Positions 1-8,430 of a stretch of 64,000 nt of DNA are shown here, one piece after another. Source of the DNA: Damh-18 sp964390945 (GTDB lineage: Bacteria; Patescibacteriota; Minisyncoccia; Phycocordibacterales; UBA918); the NCBI GenBank assembly GCA_964390945.1, contig CAYMIV010000001.1, forward strand, positions 1-64,000, in the 5' to 3' direction. Within the stretch, counting starts at the first letter, position 1. The number at the start of each line of letters is the position of its first letter. The notes beneath the pieces are model-generated. The model was not told where the DNA came from. It saw only the letters and a program-made list of their open reading frames with translations, and made no database searches. Position numbers and translations under genes: made by a program.

Positions 1-52
1 GCAGTTCACCGAGGGTGTAAATGAGTGAGCCGCTGTGGGTTCCAACGATATT
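1..52 (-). pseudogene. mnmA: Continuation of mnmA reading frame beyond an in-frame TGA
   Basis: Past the TGA at 53-55 the same frame stays open to the window edge. It encodes NIVGTHSGSLIYTLGEL, which matches the MnmA segment that leads into the conserved H-x-G...YTxGQR region. The TGA sits where the family has glycine, so a single GGA-to-TGA change would explain it. Either the gene carries a nonsense mutation or the assembly has a base error here. The gene also runs off the window. Confidence 0.65.
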
Positions 53-721
53 TCATTCTGTATCAAGCACGTTGCCTTTTTGTAGCGGTATATAGTGACT
101 CAAAAATCCCTTGATATCTACGTCGCCGAGAAAGCAAATTCCTTGGCTATCTCGTTTGTCAAAAACCGGTATTCCCGCCCCCTCTGCTTCCTTGCGAACA
201 TTGTGTTTCATGCTCTCTCCCAGGGGAAAGATGATTCTAGAAAGTTTTTCATGAGAAAGCGACCACAGAAAATAACTTTGGTCTTTGTCTGGGTCTTTGC
301 CTCGCAAAAGCACAGGTACGCCTTCGCGCACCTCAATGCGGGCATAGTGACCGGTCGCAACGGCATCCGCACCCTGTTTAAGCGCCCAATCGAGAAACGC
401 ACCGAACTTAACATTTTTGTTGCACATGACATCGGGATTCGGTGTGCGACCTTCAGCATACTCACGTATCATGTAATCGGCTACTGTCGATTTATATGCC
501 TCGACAGCATCAAAGGTTAAAAAGGGTATGTTGAGGTGTGCCGCAACGCGCATGGCATCGAGTCTGTCACTCTCCTCGGTACACGCCAAAAATGCAGGAT
601 GCCATGTTTTTATAAAAACACCGATTACGGTATGCCCCGCTTCAACAAGACGTTTTGCTGCAACGGATGAATCAACGCCGCCCGAGAGTCCCACAAAAAT
701 TGTTAGTTTCGCTTTTTTCAC
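53..721 (-). CDS. mnmA: tRNA-specific 2-thiouridylase MnmA, interrupted and cut by the window edge
   Basis: MnmA thiolates U34 of tRNA-Lys, tRNA-Glu and tRNA-Gln in the cytoplasm, using ATP and a sulfur relay. The N-terminal PP-loop SGGVDSS is at residues 13-19. The tRNA-binding and catalytic region contains NPDVMCNKNVKFG, with the nucleophilic Cys near residue 100. The second catalytic Cys lies in SQGICFLGD near residue 196. Family proteins are about 350-370 residues long; this frame stops at 222 with TGA at a position where glycine is expected, and the downstream frame still encodes MnmA sequence. It starts at ATG 721, 32 bp downstream of the mltG stop, and is probably co-transcribed with it. 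Confidence 0.88.
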   Translation of the reverse strand: MKKAKLTIFVGLSGGVDSSVAAKRLVEAGHTVIGVFIKTWHPAFLACTEESDRLDAMRVAAHLNIPFLTFDAVEAYKSTVADYMIREYAEGRTPNPDVMCNKNVKFGAFLDWALKQGADAVATGHYARIEVREGVPVLLRGKDPDKDQSYFLWSLSHEKLSRIIFPLGESMKHNVRKEAEGAGIPVFDKRDSQGICFLGDVDIKGFLSHYIPLQKGNVLDTE

Positions 722-753
722 TCTGTCACGCTAGCATGATGCAGGTGGTTTGG

Positions 754-1755
754 CTATCGAAGATACCGTAACTTATTTTTCTTATGTTCATCGAAGGATT
801 TTGCATAATAAAATTTCCCGTCGTTTCCGGTGAGGTAGTACAAATACTCCGTGTGAACCGGATCGAGAACTGCGCGGAGAGCAGTTAACCCCGGGTTTGA
901 AATCGGAGTTGGTGGAAGCCCCTGATACTGGTACGTATTGTATGGTGAGTCAATGAGAAGATCTTCTCGTGTAAGTTCGGCACTCGTTTTCCCCGTCAGA
1001 TAGTCGAGCGTAGCATCTGTCTGGAGCGGCATACCTATCGAAAGTCGATTTATCAGTATGCCTGCCACCACCCGCATGGAGTCAACGTCATTCGCTTCAC
1101 GTTCAATAATGGAAGCGAGAATGACAGTATCTGCCGGCGAAAGAGTATGGTCAGGATATTCGTTCCAGAGGCGCATCGTTTTTTCGCTAAAAGTCTCATT
1201 CATGAGTTGTACCAACTCATCAAGTGTTGTGTTTGAGTGAATAAAGTAGGTATCAGGGAAAAGGTACCCCTCAAGCGTGATATAGGGAGTAATGTCTTCA
1301 GATTGAAAGGAATCCGGCAAATAATCTTGCATACGCGAAACTCGGAATCCTTCCGGAAAGGTGATGATGAGCGGGGGTGAAACACTCGTCCCGTTCGTAA
1401 TTGCGTCGGCTACCTTGAGCATGGTTACCGGTTCAGAAAAACGGTAAACGCCGGCTTTAATGGATGTGTTGCGAAATAGTGTTTCAAGTGTGAGATAGAA
1501 CAAAAAATTATTTCGTACAAGTTTCTCTGAAGCAAATTGATGTGCGACATCAGAAATCGTGCTTCCCTCCTCAATAGTGACATCACGATTCGTGGGAAAC
1601 GCAACATGGTGAGTATTCATGAAGCAAAGCACTCCCCACAAAAACGTCAAACCAAGAAAAGCAGCGCCGAAGAAAATGCTCGCTTTCCAGAGAGCTCGGG
1701 ATTTTTGAATTTCAAAATTCGAAGCCGGTTCGTTATTAGGAATATCGAACATCAT
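754..1755 (-). CDS. mltG: Endolytic murein transglycosylase MltG (YceG-like)
   Basis: MltG cleaves nascent glycan strands at the outer face of the cytoplasmic membrane and so limits peptidoglycan chain length. The 333-residue protein has one N-terminal membrane span (about 25-46), followed by the YceG domain. Visible motifs are FPEGFRVSRM, LEGYLFPDTYFI, ASIIEREA (the first Glu, near residue 218, is the catalytic one by comparison with E. coli MltG), INRLSIGMPLQTDATLDY and the C-terminal LPPTPISNPG and AKSFDEH. Its ATG overlaps the TGA of the upstream gene (ATGA, 1752-1755), so the two are translationally coupled. Confidence 0.94.
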   Translation of the reverse strand: MMFDIPNNEPASNFEIQKSRALWKASIFFGAAFLGLTFLWGVLCFMNTHHVAFPTNRDVTIEEGSTISDVAHQFASEKLVRNNFLFYLTLETLFRNTSIKAGVYRFSEPVTMLKVADAITNGTSVSPPLIITFPEGFRVSRMQDYLPDSFQSEDITPYITLEGYLFPDTYFIHSNTTLDELVQLMNETFSEKTMRLWNEYPDHTLSPADTVILASIIEREANDVDSMRVVAGILINRLSIGMPLQTDATLDYLTGKTSAELTREDLLIDSPYNTYQYQGLPPTPISNPGLTALRAVLDPVHTEYLYYLTGNDGKFYYAKSFDEHKKNKLRYLR

Positions 1756-3071
1756 AACGAACCGACAGGTAGATTTGCGGGCGGTTCCCCGCGCTTTGAT
1801 TGTATTCTCGAAAGTGCGGGCGAAATAACAACCTTACCGGGTACGTGGAATATGGTGGCGAGTTCCTCCGTTGTAAGCACTTTTTTGTGGTCAAGTTTAT
1901 TGTGACTCGTGTATGCGCGACGCTTATATTCATCAAGTTCCTGTTTTTTTAGCGCTTTTTTTCTACTGTCTCGAGGATCTTGCCACCAATTCCAGTCGAA
2001 GTCAGTTCGCCACCTTGGACCAATCGCGTTCCTGTTTAAATCGTCATAACTTCTCCATCCCGTAATGAGCGCCCCAATCCGTTCACCGGGATTATAGACA
2101 TCATTTTTTCCGATATACATACCGCGTATGGCTGTGTCGAAAGCGTTTTTTCCGAGACTCCTTTCGATTGCTTTAATGGTGTCTCTCTCCGTATCGGTAA
2201 TGTTCATCATACTTAACTGCTCGGAGCCAAGACGCTTTTTTGCAGTTTCAAGTATTTTCGTAATTTCCTTTCGTGCCGCCTCTTTCCAGTCTGGTTGTTT
2301 TGTGAGAGAACCTGTTTTAAAATTTTCTTCTCTGTTTGCTGAAATTATTATCTGCACCCACATATATTCACCTGGTCCTATTGTCGACATTGCCTCTATC
2401 ATTGAACTTATGGGATCAATTTTTTCTTCTTCCTTTGGCAACTTATCAAGTCCAAAATCTATGTAGGTTTTAATGGGGAGCGCGTCTGCCTTTTTCGGGC
2501 CGAAGTGGAGAGAAAAATACGAGTAATTGTCAGGATCCCACGGAACTTCTGTTGCATAGTCGACATCGAGTTCGTGAACCTCAATTCCAGGGTATTGCGC
2601 ATATAACTGCGCTTCAATCAAATTTTTGAATTTTTTTCGCGGGACATTTGCGTAAAGGTGAACGTCACCGCCTCGCGAAGCGATTTCGAGCGAATAGACC
2701 GGCTGATGTTTTCCATCCCAATATGTTTGCACATGGTTGTCTGGTGCAGCCGTTTGATGGAGTTGAATGAGCACAAGTTCCATTGCTTCAGGGGATTTAA
2801 ATACCTCTTGCGGTATCTTGATTTCAAGAGTAACGCGTCCCTGGGAAAGATCGAATTTTTTTCTTACATAATAGAGCCAAAACTCAAAAAACAAATAGAA
2901 TGTTAAAACGGGTAGCCAGAGGGGGGCTGTCGCAAAAATATAGCGTATCGTTTGACCGATTGGGGGGTCAATAATTTGAAAAGCGACATACATCGCACCG
3001 AGCCCAAGTGGGACTAATAGTAGTGCAATGTTCGCTCCAAAACTTTCAAAAAAATCTAAAATTGCCTGCAT
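1752..3071 (-). CDS. Large membrane-anchored protein, possible conjugation-ATPase-associated family (DUF8128-like)
   Basis: Function unknown. The 439-residue protein has two hydrophobic segments at the N terminus (about 12-35 and 45-66), then a soluble region starting VTLEIKIPQEVFKSPEAME. It ends in a Pro-rich tail with FHVPGKVVISP and KRGEPPANLP. From memory, this architecture and tail resemble CPR proteins encoded beside, or fused to, VirD4/HerA-type DNA-pumping ATPases. No such ATPase is in this window, so that link is only an inference. The ATG has no Shine-Dalgarno sequence; a TAAAAT box lies 8 nt upstream, just after the terminator of the preceding gene. Confidence 0.72.
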   Translation of the reverse strand: MQAILDFFESFGANIALLLVPLGLGAMYVAFQIIDPPIGQTIRYIFATAPLWLPVLTFYLFFEFWLYYVRKKFDLSQGRVTLEIKIPQEVFKSPEAMELVLIQLHQTAAPDNHVQTYWDGKHQPVYSLEIASRGGDVHLYANVPRKKFKNLIEAQLYAQYPGIEVHELDVDYATEVPWDPDNYSYFSLHFGPKKADALPIKTYIDFGLDKLPKEEEKIDPISSMIEAMSTIGPGEYMWVQIIISANREENFKTGSLTKQPDWKEAARKEITKILETAKKRLGSEQLSMMNITDTERDTIKAIERSLGKNAFDTAIRGMYIGKNDVYNPGERIGALITGWRSYDDLNRNAIGPRWRTDFDWNWWQDPRDSRKKALKKQELDEYKRRAYTSHNKLDHKKVLTTEELATIFHVPGKVVISPALSRIQSKRGEPPANLPVGSL

Positions 3072-3079
3072 GTGCTTCT

Positions 3080-3085
3080 ATTTTA
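3080..3085 (-). promoter_or_regulatory. Probable -10 box for the 1752-3071 gene
   Basis: TAAAAT on the minus strand ends 8 nt before the ATG. It lies between a strong terminator (3090-3124) and the gene, so transcription must start here and the mRNA would have almost no leader. No clear -35 is visible. Confidence 0.5.
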
Positions 3086-3089
3086 ACGC

Positions 3090-3124
3090 AAACCCCCGAA
3101 AAGGCATCGCCGTTTCGGGGGTTT
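3090..3124 (-). terminator. Intrinsic terminator after the sigma4/HARE gene
   Basis: A perfect 12-bp inverted repeat AAACCCCCGAAA / TTTCGGGGGTTT encloses an 11-nt loop. It starts 14 bp past the stop codon of the 3139-4164 gene and separates that gene from the next one on the same strand. Confidence 0.8.
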
Positions 3125-3138
3125 GTGTGTACAGGGTT

Positions 3139-4164
3139 TTATTCAACAATTACGTAATTGCCATCGGGCAATTTTTTGAAAAGTGTTGTGTCCTGAAGGT
3201 TGACGATGATGGTGTTATCCTTAACGTAGCGTTCCTTTCTTACGCGATCAATAATTTCTTCACGCGTCAGAGGACCTGACTGTTTGAGAATGTCGCGCAC
3301 AACATCTTTTACCACTCCCGCAGAATAACCCCACTCGGTAAGTGCGTAGAGCCCTCTTCCAACGAGAACAAAACGTTTATCTTTAATGAGTTCATTGTGT
3401 GTTGTTGCGATGTGTGCTTTCTTGCTGAAAAGTCGCTGAATCGCATCTGCAACTTCTTTAAAGTGCATCGGTGAACCGTGGCGCTTTACCGCAAGGTAGG
3501 CATAATCGCGTATCCCCTTTGCCCGAACGTTATGACTCGATGCGAGACCCCACTCGCCGAGAGGATTGCGATCTATCTCCTTTGAAAGCGCGAGCCAGCG
3601 TTTCAATATTTTTTCATCATGAAAACGATCCTCCAAATCACGCACGTGTTCTTTAAGGCGAGAAAGTATATCCTCCTCGGGAATGAGCTCATCTTCCTTG
3701 AGTGATTCAAAAATATTTTGAAGCGCCTTTTCAACGGTTTCCGCTATCTTCTTTTCGATGTACCAGCGGTGGGTGAATGTGCTATCTTCCTTGCTTCGAT
3801 AGAATGGGTCTCCAATAACAAGTAAAAAGTACAAATGATTTCGAGTTGACTTATCGGTTGAAAGTTCACAGAGCAGTTGATCTTCGCTCACAACGCAACC
3901 GAGCGTATTAAGAGCCTCCCGTAGTTCACCGAACGCGTCACTGAACTCCTTGTAGACTTCCGATCGCTGGATGCTTTGTAGAGCGTAATTTTCAATTTGG
4001 CGCACCCGTTCTCGCGTAATGCCGTATGTCGAACCGATGGATTCAAGCGTTTGTGTTTCCGTTACCGTCCCCAGACCATATCGCTTCTCAAGAACGTCGC
4101 GAGCCCGATCTGTTAAGACAGAAAGGAGTTTCTTTGTCACCGCCTTTGGCTTGAATGTAATCAT
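3139..4164 (-). CDS. Sigma-70 region 4 and HARE-HTH domain transcriptional regulator
   Basis: The first ~75 residues look like sigma factor region 4: TDRARDVLEKRYGL, then a helix-turn-helix ending GITRERVRQIENYAL, which is the -35 recognition element of primary sigma factors. Residues ~80-210 are helical and match nothing I recognise. Residues ~215-340 form a HARE-HTH winged-helix domain (HGSPMHFKEVADAI...VLVGRGLYALTEWGY), as in the RNA polymerase delta subunit. Sigma regions 1-3 are absent, so it cannot be a complete sigma factor. A role as an RNA polymerase-associated regulator is inferred. TATAAA lies 17 nt before the ATG, and a terminator follows the stop. Confidence 0.82.
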   Translation of the reverse strand: MITFKPKAVTKKLLSVLTDRARDVLEKRYGLGTVTETQTLESIGSTYGITRERVRQIENYALQSIQRSEVYKEFSDAFGELREALNTLGCVVSEDQLLCELSTDKSTRNHLYFLLVIGDPFYRSKEDSTFTHRWYIEKKIAETVEKALQNIFESLKEDELIPEEDILSRLKEHVRDLEDRFHDEKILKRWLALSKEIDRNPLGEWGLASSHNVRAKGIRDYAYLAVKRHGSPMHFKEVADAIQRLFSKKAHIATTHNELIKDKRFVLVGRGLYALTEWGYSAGVVKDVVRDILKQSGPLTREEIIDRVRKERYVKDNTIIVNLQDTTLFKKLPDGNYVIVE

Positions 4165-4232
4165 GGTCGAAATCGCTTTTGTTTATAATGCCCATTTACA
4201 GTAACCCTTTTTATCACGCATAAACCATGCCG

Positions 4233-6623
4233 TCAAGTACCCTCGGGATTAACAATGAGATTGAGAATTCTTCCTGGTTTATAGACCACTGTTTTCGGTG
4301 TTCCCGATACTCGCTCACGCACCGATGAGAGCTCAAGAGCGGTTTGAATCGCCTCATGTTCTGATGCTGAACGAGAAAGCGTAATTGTTCCGCGAACTTT
4401 TCCGTTCACCTGGACCGCAATGGTGACTGCGGATTCATTGATGAGAGAAACATCATGCACCGGCCAGGGTTCTTCGTGAATTGATCCAGTGTGACCATGA
4501 ATGTGCCAAAGTTCTTCGGTCAAGTGTGGTGCGAATGGCGCGAGTAGTCTTAAAAACTGTGTATACGTGTGGGCGGTAAGACCTTTCGTTTCCGCACTAT
4601 TCACAAATACCATGAGAGCGCTAATTGCAGTATTGAATTTATAGAGTTCGATATCAGCACCGACCTTTGCAATCGTCTTGTGAAGGAGTGCGGTTATAGA
4701 TTCATCATCGGTTGCGCTGATGTGCTCTGAAAGTCCGTATACTCGCTCTAAAAATCTGCGCAAACCTGCAATACCTCCCATATCCCAGGGGAAATTCCCC
4801 GCTTCGCCATACGGACCCATAAACGCGAGGTACATCTTTACCGTATCGGCACCAAGTCGCCTCACCTGTTCATCAGGATCAATGACGTTGCCCTTCGACT
4901 TCGACATTTTATTACCATCGGGCCCGAGTACGAGACCTCGATTAATGCGCTTTTTGTAGGGTTCGCTATCTTGAACGAGTCCGAGATCATAGAGGGCCTT
5001 TTGCCAAAATCGAGAGTAGAGGAGATGCATGGTCGTGTGTTCTGCTCCGCCAAAATAGACATCTATCGGCATCCAATTTTTTTGAGATTCGAATGAAGAA
5101 AAAGTTTTCTCGTTGTTTTTGTCGCAGTATCGGAGAAAGTACCACGAAGAATCCACAAATGTATCCATTGTCTCCACTTCAGGCGTCCAACCAACACCGA
5201 ATATCCGCTCCACACGTTCTTTAAGCTCACGACTTTTTGCGAGTGGCGGCTCACCGGTTGGTTTGAAATCGACGTCGGTGGGAAGGTGCCAAGGGAGATG
5301 TTCTTCCGGTATAGGATGCGGTTTCCCCTCCGTGTCGTACACGATGGGAATCGGTACGCCCCAGTAGCGTTGCCGTCCTATTGACCAGTCGCGAAGTCGG
5401 TAGGTGTTTGTGAGTACGCCACCCACACTTTCAGTGATTGTTTTTTTCGCAGTTTCCGAATCCATGCCGGTAAATGATTCGGAATTGAGGAGTATACCCT
5501 GCCCTGAATACGGGATTTCCGTAGTACTTGAGATTACTTGAGTTATCGGTAGTTCGTATTTTTTTGCAAATTCAAAATCTCGTTCATCATGAGCTGGTAC
5601 TGCCATGATGGCACCGGTGCCGTAATTTTTGAGGACATAATCTGCGATGAACACCGGTATCTGCTTTTTTGTCGCGGGATTTGTTGCAGAAATGCCTTCA
5701 AGAAGCACACCGGTCTTCTCCTTTTCCGCCTTTGTGCGTTGAATTTCATTTTTTTGAGAAGCACTAAGAATGTATTCTGCAACTGCTTTAAAATTTTTGA
5801 TGCTTTCTTTGCTTTTTAAAACAAACTCATGTTCGGGTGCGAGCACCAAGTACGTCGCGCCAAAAAGCGTATCGGGACGCGTTGTGAACACGTCAACCTC
5901 ATCACCCGTAGAGAGGCGGAACGTGAGTCGCGCACCCCTTGACCTGCCAATCCACTGTCGCTGTGCTTCTTTGATATGTTCGGGCCAGTCGAGAGCATCA
6001 AGGTCGTCAATGAGTCGGTCGGCGTAGTCGGTGATACGGAGCATCCACTGTTCGGCATCTCGTCTTTCAATAACGTGCCCCGATCGTTCACAAGTTCCAT
6101 CGGAAAGTACTTGCTCATTTGCAATCACGGTGTTGCAGCCGGGGCACCAATTCACCAATGCCTTGCCACGATATGCAATATCCTTCTTGAAAAATTCTGT
6201 AAACATCCACTGCGTCCAACGGTAGTAGTCAGGGTCGGTTGAACTTGTTGATGTGTCCCACGAAAATGCGTTTCCCATGCTTTCGAGTTGCTTTTTCATA
6301 AACTCGATATTGGAATCGGTCCACGCTTTGGGATCGAGGTTGTTTTTGATTGCGGCATTTTCAGCAGGAAGACCGAACGCATCAAAACCGATGGGAAATA
6401 ACACCTGTCTTCCCTGCATACGATGCGCACGAACGTAGATATCGACAACCGCAAAAGCAAACCAGTGTCCGATGTGAAGGTTTCCCGACGGGTATGGCCA
6501 CTCGACGAGAACGTATTCCTTATTTTTTGTCGCATCACGACATTCGATGTCATACAATCGCTTTTCTTTCCAAAACGACTGCCAGCGCGCTTCTATCTCA
6601 GCGTGTTCAAACTTCTTGTGCAT
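4233..6623 (-). CDS. leuS: Leucine--tRNA ligase
   Basis: Class I aminoacyl-tRNA synthetase that charges tRNA-Leu. The HIGH motif (HIGHW) is at residues 50-54 and KMSKSKGN near 571. Between them lie a zinc-like region (WCPGCNTVI) and the CP1 editing domain (TTRPDTLFGATYLVLAPEH, VPAHDERDFEFA). The C terminus has the anticodon-binding helices and the short VQVNGKVRG end domain. At 796 residues it is close to the bacterial norm of about 800-870. It starts 4 nt after the stop of the membrane protein gene at 6628 and is probably read from the same transcript. Confidence 0.97.
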   Translation of the reverse strand: MHKKFEHAEIEARWQSFWKEKRLYDIECRDATKNKEYVLVEWPYPSGNLHIGHWFAFAVVDIYVRAHRMQGRQVLFPIGFDAFGLPAENAAIKNNLDPKAWTDSNIEFMKKQLESMGNAFSWDTSTSSTDPDYYRWTQWMFTEFFKKDIAYRGKALVNWCPGCNTVIANEQVLSDGTCERSGHVIERRDAEQWMLRITDYADRLIDDLDALDWPEHIKEAQRQWIGRSRGARLTFRLSTGDEVDVFTTRPDTLFGATYLVLAPEHEFVLKSKESIKNFKAVAEYILSASQKNEIQRTKAEKEKTGVLLEGISATNPATKKQIPVFIADYVLKNYGTGAIMAVPAHDERDFEFAKKYELPITQVISSTTEIPYSGQGILLNSESFTGMDSETAKKTITESVGGVLTNTYRLRDWSIGRQRYWGVPIPIVYDTEGKPHPIPEEHLPWHLPTDVDFKPTGEPPLAKSRELKERVERIFGVGWTPEVETMDTFVDSSWYFLRYCDKNNEKTFSSFESQKNWMPIDVYFGGAEHTTMHLLYSRFWQKALYDLGLVQDSEPYKKRINRGLVLGPDGNKMSKSKGNVIDPDEQVRRLGADTVKMYLAFMGPYGEAGNFPWDMGGIAGLRRFLERVYGLSEHISATDDESITALLHKTIAKVGADIELYKFNTAISALMVFVNSAETKGLTAHTYTQFLRLLAPFAPHLTEELWHIHGHTGSIHEEPWPVHDVSLINESAVTIAVQVNGKVRGTITLSRSASEHEAIQTALELSSVRERVSGTPKTVVYKPGRILNLIVNPEGT

Positions 6624-6627
6624 GTCG

Positions 6628-7551
6628 CTACTTGATAAATTCCTGGGTTAGAATACGAGTGAAACAGTGTTTTCCCGCACCATGATTCCAATTATCTGGG
6701 TTTTTTAGTGCGAGTTCCGAGGTAACAGGCATCGTGTACGGACCGTACATCGTTTGTTGTGATTCGGGTGTCGCTTCAGCAAACGTTGCACATAATTCAA
6801 AGGATGTCGGAGTCAGTACGTGGTATTCGTACGCGTCCCTCCCTTCGGGTGCAGAGGGTGCGTTAATGCCAGAAGAAAGATACGCGACATCGAGCGACCC
6901 CGGAAATGCGTTATTTTCGATGTAAAACGATACAATGGTGCTCTGAATCATACCAAGATCTACTATTTGCTGGCTATCAATCTTCGCTTCGCGAACAAGA
7001 GCGGGTGATTGTATGTTCATAAAAGCCCCGATAAGCGCAACGACAACAACAACGCCAGCTCCGATGCCGTACTGTATCGATTCCTTTTCGTGCGACTGCC
7101 AATAACCTCGAACGTCAAGTAGATAGTAAGTGAACGCAAGACCTACGACGACAAAGAAAGCAAGTGCTTTGAGCACAAAGCGAAGCGCAATGTCACCTGA
7201 TAGGAAACTGTTGATGACGGCAACAAGATCTCCGAGGAGTGCAGCTCCCCCAATGAGGAGTGAGAGGTATATGAGCCACTTTGTGAGAGTTAAATACGTT
7301 CCTTGCTCAGTACGCCGCACAACGTTTACCATGCGGGTAAGGAGGAGGTAGGTCGGAAAAAACACGACGATTAACGCTATGCTAAAGCGTATGCTCGATT
7401 GCGCACTTTCATATTCCCAAACCATGTCTGCTGCATCTGGATAAAGAAGCGTAATCAAACCGAAGAGAAGGACAATGAGCGCACCGACTGAAATATAAAG
7501 ACTAATGAGCGAGCCCAATTGGAGGGCAAAGTTTTTTGCTGTGTTTTCCAT
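6628..7551 (-). CDS. Multi-span membrane protein, DUF5671-like
   Basis: Function unknown. From the start chosen at 7551 (MENTAKNF) the protein has 307 residues, with about five hydrophobic spans in the first 190 residues. Next comes an extracytoplasmic segment (SPALVREAKIDSQQIVDLGM) that resembles the pilin-like 'number of residues per record' domains often fused to DUF5671 membrane proteins in CPR genomes. The frame can be extended to an ATG at 7602, but TTTACA-N17-CACAAT ends 8 nt before 7551 and favours the shorter form. It lies directly upstream of leuS, and a divergent DUF3467 gene starts 85 bp away. Confidence 0.75.
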   Translation of the reverse strand: MENTAKNFALQLGSLISLYISVGALIVLLFGLITLLYPDAADMVWEYESAQSSIRFSIALIVVFFPTYLLLTRMVNVVRRTEQGTYLTLTKWLIYLSLLIGGAALLGDLVAVINSFLSGDIALRFVLKALAFFVVVGLAFTYYLLDVRGYWQSHEKESIQYGIGAGVVVVVALIGAFMNIQSPALVREAKIDSQQIVDLGMIQSTIVSFYIENNAFPGSLDVAYLSSGINAPSAPEGRDAYEYHVLTPTSFELCATFAEATPESQQTMYGPYTMPVTSELALKNPDNWNHGAGKHCFTRILTQEFIK

Positions 7552-7559
7552 ATGCAAAG

Positions 7560-7588
7560 ATTGTGCGCCGTTTTCGTCTATTTGTAAA
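7560..7588 (-). promoter_or_regulatory. Promoter for the DUF5671-like/leuS transcript
   Basis: TTTACA (7583-7588) and CACAAT (7560-7565) are separated by 17 bp on the minus strand. The -10 box ends 8 nt before the ATG at 7551, which implies a leaderless or nearly leaderless message and supports that start. Confidence 0.5.
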
Positions 7589-7623
7589 GCACAACGGAGC
7601 ATCGGGCTCCACGAAAGTTGAGG

Positions 7624-7629
7624 TATACT
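7624..7629 (+). promoter_or_regulatory. -10 box for the DUF3467 gene
   Basis: TATACT ends 7 nt before the ATG at 7637, so the transcript would begin at about the start codon. No Shine-Dalgarno sequence and no good -35 are visible. Confidence 0.5.
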
Positions 7630-7636
7630 ATGTGTT

Positions 7637-7906
7637 ATGAAACCTGAAGACCTTCAAAACTCACCGAAACTTTTTTGCGAAAATATCAAAATAGGCTTCA
7701 CACCGGAATACTTCGTTGTTGGATTGAGTTCAGGCACACAAGCGAACATATACTCACTCACTCCTGAACACGCAAAACGACTTCTTAAATACCTTACCCA
7801 TGAAATTGAGGGCTATGAAAAGGCGCACGGTGAAATTAATGCCGAATGGACGCCGTCGGTGGTGAGTCCGCTTCAAAAAACGAATCCGCCTTCAGGAATG
7901 AGTTAG
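7637..7906 (+). CDS. DUF3467 domain protein
   Basis: An 89-residue protein of the DUF3467 family, whose function is not known. The family pattern is visible: a beta-strand region (GFTPEYFVVGLSSGTQANIYSL) followed by TPEHAKRLLKYLTHEIEGYEKAHGEI, which matches the usual P-x-H-A-K-x-L and Y-E-x-x-x-G-x-I signatures. The stop codon overlaps the end of the convergent dsbB gene by 4 bp. The gene is divergent from the leuS transcript and has its own -10 box close to the ATG. Confidence 0.82.
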   Translation: MKPEDLQNSPKLFCENIKIGFTPEYFVVGLSSGTQANIYSLTPEHAKRLLKYLTHEIEGYEKAHGEINAEWTPSVVSPLQKTNPPSGMS

Positions 7907-8430
7907 TTCTTAACCAGAGTGCGGTACGAGTACAGCGCGATGAGAAAAAGAAAAAGTGATGCCGAAAGAAGCGGGTAGGTCATGAAACCAAATTCAAAAA
8001 AGTAACGCGCCGAACAATCCGCACCAACACCCGCGGTTGGACATGCAATGAGTTCGCTTCCGCCCATCTGCAGATAGTGCTGATAGAGAGCCACAGACAT
8101 GCCGGAAGCAGAAAGCACTATCCCATGGCGATCGACAAATTGATCTTTGAAGTAGAGCGCTGTGCCAAGAATAAATAGTTGTGAAAAAAGAAAAATTCGT
8201 TGAAACCAGCAGAGACCGCACGGTATGAATTTTAGTATTTCGGAGTAGTAGAGGGCTACAACAACTGAAGAGAGAACCAACAAAAATGCAAAGTGCAGCC
8301 CATATCTCTTCAAACTATTTGCAAATACTCGCGATGATACACAGTCAACAATAAGAACTGACGTACCAACAAGAAGCACTATCCCGACAATACCGAGAAT
8401 GTCATTGAACGCTTCTGCGGGGATTATCAT
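7903..8430 (-). CDS. Disulfide bond formation protein DsbB/BdbC-like
   Basis: Integral membrane thiol oxidase that passes electrons from an extracytoplasmic thioredoxin-like partner to quinone. There are five hydrophobic segments; the N-terminal one is additional to the usual four-helix core. The first redox pair is CGLC (about 70-73) in IPCGLCWFQRIFLFSQ. The second pair is in IACPTAGVGADCSARY (about 130 and 139). The ATG overlaps the TGA of the thioredoxin gene (8427-8430), so oxidase and partner are made together and probably form one oxidative folding system. Confidence 0.9.
   Translation of the reverse strand: MIIPAEAFNDILGIVGIVLLVGTSVLIVDCVSSRVFANSLKRYGLHFAFLLVLSSVVVALYYSEILKFIPCGLCWFQRIFLFSQLFILGTALYFKDQFVDRHGIVLSASGMSVALYQHYLQMGGSELIACPTAGVGADCSARYFFEFGFMTYPLLSASLFLFLIALYSYRTLVKN

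Noticed and set aside
1..721. Alternative genetic code with TGA as glycine
   Set aside because: TGA ends many genes, including in ATGA overlaps at 1752, 8427, 38646, 50583 and 61653. Reading it as Gly would fuse unrelated proteins. Only the mnmA TGA fits Gly.
1752..3071. A conjugation or type IV secretion locus
   Set aside because: Only one protein with a loosely similar tail is present. No VirB4, VirD4, relaxase or pilin gene is nearby.
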